Position numbers and translations under genes: made by a program | Assembly (NCBI GenBank): GCA_045539595.1 | Contig: JAZQFQ010000038.1 | Coordinates: 15,146 to 79,145, forward strand | DNA: 64,000 nt | Source: SIG701 sp045539595 | GTDB taxonomy: Bacteria > Bacillota > Clostridia > Oscillospirales > CAG-272 | Reading direction: 5' to 3' | Notes under the pieces: generated by a model | Database searches by the model: none | What the model was told of the DNA's origin: nothing | Seen by the model: only the letters and a program-made list of their open reading frames with translations | In this document: positions 59,233 to 64,000 of the stretch, piece after piece | Numbering within the stretch: the first letter of the stretch is position 1 | How the letters are laid out: each line of letters opens with the position of its first letter

Positions 59233-61011
59233 TTAGCCCAGTCTTGCTTCCAGAGCAGCAAGCTCTTCTTTCAGCTCAGCGGGAACGCGGTCGCCGACCA
59301 GATTGTAGAATTCCTTGATGTTTGCAATATCTTCCTTCCAGGATTCCACGTCAACGGAAACCAAATCGCGGATGGTATCCAGAGTGATGCCCTCCAAGCC
59401 TTCGATATTGATATCCTCCGCCTTCGGAACATAACCGATAGCGGTTTCAACAGCGTCTACCTTATCCTCACAGCGATCCAGAATCCACATAAGAACTCTC
59501 ATGTTGTCGCCGAAGCCCGGCCAAATGAAGTGACCTTCGTCATCGGTGCGGAACCAGTTCACGTGGAAGATTTTCGGTGCGTTGGGAATGGTCTTGCCCA
59601 TGGCCAGCCAGTGTGCCCAGTAGTCACCCATGTCGTAACCAACGAAGGGACGCATTGCCATAGGATCGCGGCGTACTACGCCCACAGCGCCGGCTGCGGC
59701 AGCCGTGGTCTCGGAAGCCATGATAGAACCAACGAAGGTACCGTGCTGCCAGCCGAAGGACTGGTAAACCAGGGGAGCGGTCTTCGCGCGGCGGCCGCCG
59801 AAGATGATCGCAGAGATCGGCACACCCTTGGGATCGTCAAACTTATCGGAGATGCAGGGGCAGTTCTTGGCCAGGGAAGTGAAGCGGGAGTTGGGATGAG
59901 CACCGCAGGTGGACTTGTCCTTCTTGTCGAACTTCTTGTAGTCCCAAGGATTGCCCTTCCAGTCGATTGCGTTTGCGGGCGGATTGTTGTCCAGACCTTC
60001 CCACCAAACGGTGTTGTTGTCCAGATTGTGTACAACATTGGTGAAGATGGTGTCGCGCTTGGTGGTCTCCAGAGCATTGGGGTTGGACTTTTCGTTGGTA
60101 CCGGGAGCAACACCGAAGAATCCATTCTCGGGGTTCACTGCCCACAGACGGCCGTCCTCGCCCACGCGGAGCCATGCGATATCGTCACCGACGCACCATA
60201 CCTTGTAGCCCTGCTTCTGGTAGATTTCCGGCGGAATCAGCATAGCCAGATTGGTCTTACCGCAAGCGGAGGGGAATGCAGCGGAGATGTACTTGATCTC
60301 GCCCTGAGGATTCTGCAGACCCAGGATCAGCATATGCTCAGCCATCCAGCCCTCTTTGCGGCCCAGGTAGGAAGCAATGCGGAGTGCGAAGCACTTCTTA
60401 CCCAGCAGAACGTTTCCGCCGTAGCCGGAGTTTACACTCCAGATGGTGTTGTCCTCGGGGAAGTGGCAGATATAACGGTTCTCTTCATCGATATCTGCCT
60501 TTGCGTGCAGACCCTTAATGAAGTCGGGGGAGTCACCCATTGCCTCCAGCACATGTGCGCCGGCACGGGTCATGATGAGCATGTTCAGGACCACGTAGAT
60601 GGAGTCCGTCAGCTCAATACCGTATTTAGCAAAGGAGGAGCCGACCTGACCCATGGAGTAGGGAATCACGTACATGGTTCTGCCCTTCATAGCACCGCGA
60701 TACAGCTTGGACAGCTTCTCATAGCACTCAGCGGGAGCCATCCAGTTGTTGATGTTGCCTGCATCTTCCTTCTTGCTGGTGCAGATGAAGGTTCTGCCCT
60801 CAACACGGGCAACGTCGTTGACAGCGGTGCGGTGCAGATAGCAGTTGGGGAGAAGGTCCTGGTTCAGCTTGATGATCTCGCCGGTGGAGCAAGCCTCTTC
60901 TCTCAGCGCCTCGGTCTGTTCGTCGGAACCGTCGATCCAAACGATTTTGTCAGGCTGAGTCATGGCAGCCATTTCGTCTATCCAGTCAAGGATATACTTG
61001 TTTTTGGTCAT
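59233..61011 (-). CDS. pckG: Phosphoenolpyruvate carboxykinase (GTP)
   Basis: A 592-residue enzyme interconverting oxaloacetate and PEP with GTP/GDP. Motifs of the GTP class: substrate-binding RTMYVIPYSMG, P-loop with reactive cysteine FPSACGKTNLAM (about 265), metal-binding VGDDIAWLR, and NPENGFFGVAPGTN. In gut Clostridia it often runs in the CO2-fixing direction to oxaloacetate; the direction here is inference. AGGAG precedes the ATG and a consensus-type promoter lies upstream. Confidence 0.96.
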   Translation of the reverse strand: MTKNKYILDWIDEMAAMTQPDKIVWIDGSDEQTEALREEACSTGEIIKLNQDLLPNCYLHRTAVNDVARVEGRTFICTSKKEDAGNINNWMAPAECYEKLSKLYRGAMKGRTMYVIPYSMGQVGSSFAKYGIELTDSIYVVLNMLIMTRAGAHVLEAMGDSPDFIKGLHAKADIDEENRYICHFPEDNTIWSVNSGYGGNVLLGKKCFALRIASYLGRKEGWMAEHMLILGLQNPQGEIKYISAAFPSACGKTNLAMLIPPEIYQKQGYKVWCVGDDIAWLRVGEDGRLWAVNPENGFFGVAPGTNEKSNPNALETTKRDTIFTNVVHNLDNNTVWWEGLDNNPPANAIDWKGNPWDYKKFDKKDKSTCGAHPNSRFTSLAKNCPCISDKFDDPKGVPISAIIFGGRRAKTAPLVYQSFGWQHGTFVGSIMASETTAAAAGAVGVVRRDPMAMRPFVGYDMGDYWAHWLAMGKTIPNAPKIFHVNWFRTDDEGHFIWPGFGDNMRVLMWILDRCEDKVDAVETAIGYVPKAEDINIEGLEGITLDTIRDLVSVDVESWKEDIANIKEFYNLVGDRVPAELKEELAALEARLG

Positions 61012-61042
61012 TGCTAATCTCCTTAATATAGTTACTTCAGTT

Positions 61043-61071
61043 CACTGGATACATTATATACTATTTCCCAT
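61043..61071 (-). promoter_or_regulatory. Promoter of pckG
   Basis: On the minus strand TTGCTT (61071-61066), 17 bp, TATAAT (61048-61043), 32 bp before the ATG. Confidence 0.75.
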
Positions 61072-61192
61072 AAAAAAGCAAGTGTTTTTCCTCACGAAAC
61101 TTCTTTTTACAATTCGGTAATAAAAGTGCAAAATGCATAAAATGACAACCGAACTTGCAAAAATGAATAAAAATATTTCTCGAACAAAAAAA

Positions 61193-61232
61193 CGAACTAA
61201 CGTTTGACATGGGCGAACAAATGTGTTATAAT
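61193..61232 (+). promoter_or_regulatory. lexA promoter with LexA (SOS) boxes
   Basis: TTGACA (61204-61209), 17 bp, TATAAT (61227-61232). A LexA box, CGAAC-TAAC-GTTTG (61193-61206), overlaps the -35, and a weaker CGAAC-AAAT-GTGTT (61214-61227) fills the spacer. Autoregulation as in other Firmicutes. Confidence 0.8.
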
Positions 61233-61284
61233 AGTAAAGCCATAAAGCAAATGCATACATTATATATTGTATTGGGAGTCGGAT

Positions 61285-61899
61285 ATGGAAAAATTAACGG
61301 ACCGCGAGAAAGATATACTGGCGTACATCGCCAAAATCGTGAATGAGAAGGGGTATTCTCCCTCCGTGCGCGATATCAAGGCAGCCCTTTCCATTCGCAG
61401 CACCTCGACTGTACATACCTATTTGCAGCGCCTGGAGGAAAAAGGCCTTTTGAGCAAGGAGAACGGTAAGAGCCGTACTTTGCGGGTGGATCCCGCCTAT
61501 CAGGCCTCCATCGGCTTCCACGCACAGATCCCGATTCTCGGCCGGGTCACGGCCGGCGTGCCGATTCTGGCCACGGAGAATTTTGACGGATACGTCAATT
61601 TTCCCACTGTCAAGGAAAACGGCAGAACAGACGGACTTTTTGCTTTGCGTGTGTATGGAACCAGCATGATCGAAGCGGGTATTCTGGACGGAGACGTGGT
61701 CATCGTGGAGAAAACCGAAACGGCAGACAGCGGCGAGATCGTTGTGGCTATGATCGAGGACGAGGCAACGGTGAAGACCTTCTATAAGGAAGACGGTCAC
61801 TATCGCCTGCAGCCGGAAAACAGCACGATGCAGCCCATCATTGTGGACTCCGTGGAAATTCTGGGCCGGGTGATCACCTCGCTCCGCTACTACCACTGA
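61285..61899 (+). CDS. lexA: SOS repressor LexA
   Basis: A 204-residue repressor. N-terminal winged HTH (about 1-65, SPSVRDIKAALSIRSTSTVH), cleavage site A90-G91 (VTAGVP), catalytic S127 (GTSMIEAG) and K164. ATG 61285 is used rather than the earlier in-frame ATG at 61267, since the family begins MEKLTDRE and GGGAG precedes it. It switches off DNA-damage genes until RecA triggers self-cleavage. The boxes in front support autoregulation. Confidence 0.95.
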   Translation: MEKLTDREKDILAYIAKIVNEKGYSPSVRDIKAALSIRSTSTVHTYLQRLEEKGLLSKENGKSRTLRVDPAYQASIGFHAQIPILGRVTAGVPILATENFDGYVNFPTVKENGRTDGLFALRVYGTSMIEAGILDGDVVIVEKTETADSGEIVVAMIEDEATVKTFYKEDGHYRLQPENSTMQPIIVDSVEILGRVITSLRYYH

Positions 61900-61974
61900 G
61901 TGGGGGCATACCCCAGTTGAACCTGCAAGTAATCCACCCCACTCGGGAGAATTTTCATCACTGGAAATTCTCCC
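61896..61974 (+). terminator. Hairpins after lexA
   Basis: Two stems: GAGTGGGG with CCCCACTC (61937-61944), and GGGAGAATTT (61945-61954) with AAATTCTCCC (61965-61974). No T tract follows, so termination may be partial. Confidence 0.45.
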
Positions 61975-62006
61975 AGGCAAGTCTGATTATAGAAGGGAGA
62001 ATACCC

Positions 62007-62429
62007 ATGGCAAACAACGTAATTCCGTCCCTCGGATTTCATCATATTGCTGTCCGCGTGAAGGATTTTCAGCGGGAAAAAGAATTTTTCGTGAATGGAC
62101 TGGGACTGAAACCCTATACCTCCTGGAAAAACGGGGATAAAGAAATCCTGCTGCTTGAAATGGGCAGCGGCGGCATGGTGGAATTGTTTTCCCACGGAAG
62201 TGACACGGAACCTGCCGATAGCCGCTATATGCATTTTGCTATGCAAGTTGATGACGCAAAAGTTGCATTTGATAAGGCAATCGCGGCAGGGGCATCCTGC
62301 GTCATGGAACCGGCGGTTCGGAAATTGGATTCCTATCCCGTCCGTCTGACGGTGCAGTGTGCCTTTGTGCGCACGCCGGGCGGTGCGGATCTGGAATTCT
62401 TCCGGGTTCTGAGTGCAGAGGAAGAATAA
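62007..62429 (+). CDS. VOC-family (glyoxalase-like) protein
   Basis: A 140-residue protein with two beta-alpha-beta3 modules: FHHIAVRVKDFQREKEFFVN (about 10-29) and MHFAMQVDDAKVAFDKAIAA (about 74-93), metal-site-type residues H and E at the expected places (ADLEFFRVL). Could be a lyase, isomerase or resistance-type enzyme; the substrate cannot be told. ATG 62007 follows AAGGGAGA. A single gene with a terminator. Confidence 0.85.
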   Translation: MANNVIPSLGFHHIAVRVKDFQREKEFFVNGLGLKPYTSWKNGDKEILLLEMGSGGMVELFSHGSDTEPADSRYMHFAMQVDDAKVAFDKAIAAGASCVMEPAVRKLDSYPVRLTVQCAFVRTPGGADLEFFRVLSAEEE

Positions 62430-62442
62430 GATATAGATACAT

Positions 62443-62475
62443 AATGCGGGGAGTTTTCCCCGCATTTGTATATTT
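62443..62475 (+). terminator. Terminator after VOC gene
   Basis: AATGCGGGG/CCCCGCATT with AGTTTT loop, then TGTATATTTT. Confidence 0.85.
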
Positions 62476-62546
62476 TGGGCCTGCCGGGGAATCCTTTCAT
62501 CGATACACCGTATCAAAAGATGCATGGAATTTGAAAGGAGAAACGT

Positions 62547-63095
62547 ATGGGAACACCGATTATTCCGGGACTGGCAGGCACACAAACCGAAAAGAATCTG
62601 AATGAGGCAATCAGCGGCGAAAGCCGGGCGCATCTGAAGTACCAGCTGTACGCCAAGCGGGCGGAGGAGGAAGGGTATTATTCCATCGCGGAAATTTTCC
62701 GGGAAACCTCCGGCAACGAATACGCCCATGCGGAAATCTGGCTGAAGCTGATCGGCGAGATTGGCAGTACAGAGAACAATCTTCACCAGGCGGCGGAGGG
62801 CGAGCGTTGGGAGTGGACAGATATGTACGCCGGATTCGCCGAAACCGCCCGTCAGGAGGGATTTGCCCAGATTGCCGCTTTGTTCGATCATGTGGCCTCG
62901 GTGGAGAAGATGCACGAGGAGCGGTATGTACAGTTGGAAACATCCCTGCGGGACGGCAAGGCCTATTCATCCGATTCCGAGGAAACGCTTTGGATCTGTT
63001 TGAATTGCGGATACGTTCATAAGGGAAAGGAACCGCCGGCTGTTTGCCCCACCTGTATGTATCCCAAGGGATATTTTGAGCGCAAAAACGGATAA
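62547..63095 (+). CDS. Rubrerythrin
   Basis: A 182-residue peroxide-reducing protein. The four-helix diiron domain (about 10-135) carries the two E-x-x-H-type ligand sets (SGNEYAHAEIW, SVEKMHEERY); the C-terminal rubredoxin-like domain binds one iron through C-x2-C pairs (CLNCGYVH, CPTCMYP). It protects anaerobes from peroxide and oxygen. AAAGGAG before ATG; own terminator. Confidence 0.95.
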   Translation: MGTPIIPGLAGTQTEKNLNEAISGESRAHLKYQLYAKRAEEEGYYSIAEIFRETSGNEYAHAEIWLKLIGEIGSTENNLHQAAEGERWEWTDMYAGFAETARQEGFAQIAALFDHVASVEKMHEERYVQLETSLRDGKAYSSDSEETLWICLNCGYVHKGKEPPAVCPTCMYPKGYFERKNG

Positions 63096-63105
63096 ATCGC
63101 ACGGA

Positions 63106-63135
63106 AAGATGCCGCCATGTGCGGCATCTTTTCGT
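63106..63135 (+). terminator. Terminator after rubrerythrin gene
   Basis: AAGATGCCGC/GCGGCATCTT stem with five-base loop, then TTCGTATTTT. Confidence 0.88.
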
Positions 63136-63182
63136 ATTTTTTGAAATATTTGCAGAAATCTATGGAAGTGAAAGGCGGGTGG

Positions 63183-63191
63183 TGTTATAAT
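63183..63191 (+). promoter_or_regulatory. Extended -10 promoter of potassium transporter gene
   Basis: TGTTATAAT with TATAAT at 63186-63191, 36 bp before the ATG. Confidence 0.6.
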
Positions 63192-63227
63192 AAAAGCATA
63201 TCAGATCACATCGGGAGGGTACAGCAT

Positions 63228-64000
63228 ATGAAAAAACGGCGCGGCCTGACAACGGCACAGGTGTTGATCATCGGCTTTTTGGCGGTGATCCTCATCGGTG
63301 CATCTTTGTTGCATCTTCCCGTCGCCTCCCGGAGCGGGGAAGCGATTCCTTTTCTGGATTGCGCCTTCACCGCAGTCAGTGCCACCTGTGTGACCGGATT
63401 GATCGTTGTGGACACGGCCATTACCTGGAGTGGATTCGGACAGGCGGTCATCCTCGTTATGATCCAGATCGGTGGTCTCGGCTTCATGACATTGGCGGTC
63501 ATGCTGTCGTCTTTGATGCGCCGCCGCGTATCGGCCCGGGAGCGGGTGCTCCTGGCCAATTCCTACAACCTGATCTCCTTTGAAGGGCTGATGCCCTTTG
63601 TCCGCCGCATCTTCGGCGGAACCTTGCTGATCGAGTTGTGCGGTGCTATCGCTCTTGCCTTTCGCTTCATCCCCCGATTCGGATGGGGAAAGGGAATATG
63701 GTACAGCGTGTTTCACGCCGTGTCTGCGTTCTGCAACGCGGGATTTGATCTGATGGGTACGGAAAGCGGTTCGTTTACCAGCCTTACGTCCTTTGCCCGC
63801 GATCCGCTGATCAATGTAACCATCGCCCTTCTCATTATGATCGGCGGCATCGGCTTCGTGGTGTGGGACGATATCCTCTATTGGATAAAAGAGCGCCGCC
63901 GTTTCTCTGTGTATACAAAACTGGTGCTTACCGTTTCTGCTGTTTTGTGGATCGGCGGTGCGCTCATCGTGGCCATCCCCGAATGGAACAATCCTGCCAC
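63228..64000 (+). CDS. Trk/Ktr potassium transporter membrane subunit, 3' end cut off
   Basis: The first 257 residues of a KtrB/TrkH-type channel, open to the window end. Hydrophobic helices alternate with the selectivity-filter loops: the first P-loop reads SATCVTGLIVVD (about 51-62) and the second SAFCNAGFDLMG (about 166-177), each with the key glycine. KtrB is the more likely class because of the short N-terminus (LTTAQVLIIGFLAVILIG). It works with a RCK subunit (KtrA), probably encoded just beyond the window. GGGAGGG precedes the ATG. Confidence 0.92.
   Translation, partial: MKKRRGLTTAQVLIIGFLAVILIGASLLHLPVASRSGEAIPFLDCAFTAVSATCVTGLIVVDTAITWSGFGQAVILVMIQIGGLGFMTLAVMLSSLMRRRVSARERVLLANSYNLISFEGLMPFVRRIFGGTLLIELCGAIALAFRFIPRFGWGKGIWYSVFHAVSAFCNAGFDLMGTESGSFTSLTSFARDPLINVTIALLIMIGGIGFVVWDDILYWIKERRRFSVYTKLVLTVSAVLWIGGALIVAIPEWNNPA

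Noticed and set aside
59137..61017. A 626-codon open frame on the plus strand opposite pckG
   Set aside because: pckG on the minus strand has all family motifs, a promoter and a ribosome binding site. The opposite frame starts inside a terminator region and has no recognisable domain.

Overview
The window looks like chromosome of a low-to-mid GC Gram-positive anaerobe of class Clostridia, probably a gut member of the Oscillospirales (Ruminococcaceae-like). The reasons are the gene order nusB - TsaD-like - xseA - xseB - ispA - tlyA - nadK - argR - recN, the run murB - rapZ - whiA - dnaE, a GTP-dependent PEP carboxykinase, a rubrerythrin, a DUF1540 peptide, and SOS boxes of the CGAAC(N4)GTTyG type. 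The taxonomic placement is inference from gene content and recall, not a search.

Layout. (A) 1-9265 is an old, decayed accessory segment: an excisionase-like HTH protein, a hypothetical protein and an HTH replication-initiator-like protein, two overlapping tyrosine recombinases in tandem, a HEPN-type protein, an anchored alpha/beta hydrolase-rhodanese fusion, a zinc alcohol dehydrogenase, a broken glyoxalase gene and a PD-(D/E)xK nuclease-like protein. Its right edge carries three short direct repeats and a terminator next to a tRNA fragment, as expected for the edge of a former tRNA-integrated element. (B) 9266-35621 is a 26.4 kb genomic island in the 3' end of a tRNA-Pro(GGG) gene. A perfect 45-bp direct repeat (9266-9310 and 35622-35666) marks the ends, TATGCAC arm-type repeats lie inside both ends, and a tyrosine integrase reads away from the intact tRNA. 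(C) 35622-64000 is the core chromosome.

The island cargo is defence-like. It has an AAA/DUF4143 ATPase and a type I restriction-modification operon (hsdM, hsdS, hsdR) whose hsdS-hsdR interval holds six further genes: an unknown protein, a TIR-like effector with its own N-terminal domain, a small protein with a hydrophobic tail, another unknown protein, a DUF3800-like protein and a KAP P-loop NTPase. Between the DUF3800-like gene and the KAP gene is a 31-codon remnant of a second hsdR allele, a scar of cassette exchange. Downstream come a macro-domain/HTH protein, an ArsC/Spx-like protein, a vWA protein, a Fic protein with an inhibitory motif, a MmcQ/YjbR-like protein, a DUF6809-like protein, an XRE regulator and a DUF6076-like protein. 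The mobility end holds a RepA-like ATPase preceded by iteron-like repeats, a broken mobilisation-type gene, a DNA-binding-like protein, a second integrase with no normal start codon, a duplicated excisionase-like protein and the terminal integrase. No conjugation or phage structural genes are visible, so the island looks integrative but not self-transmissible.

The core part holds a minus-strand envelope cluster (DUF4358 lipoprotein, SGNH hydrolase, four-helix membrane protein, M23 peptidase), then a long plus-strand run for transcription, isoprenoid synthesis, NAD(P), DNA repair, tRNA charging, cell wall and replication from nusB to dnaE. After that come a class A penicillin-binding protein, a DUF4430 lipoprotein, pckG, lexA, a VOC protein, rubrerythrin and the 5' part of a Trk/Ktr potassium channel subunit cut by the window end. 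Two genes in this run, nusB and tyrS, share an unusual leader in which a small perfect hairpin sits between the ribosome binding site and the start codon.
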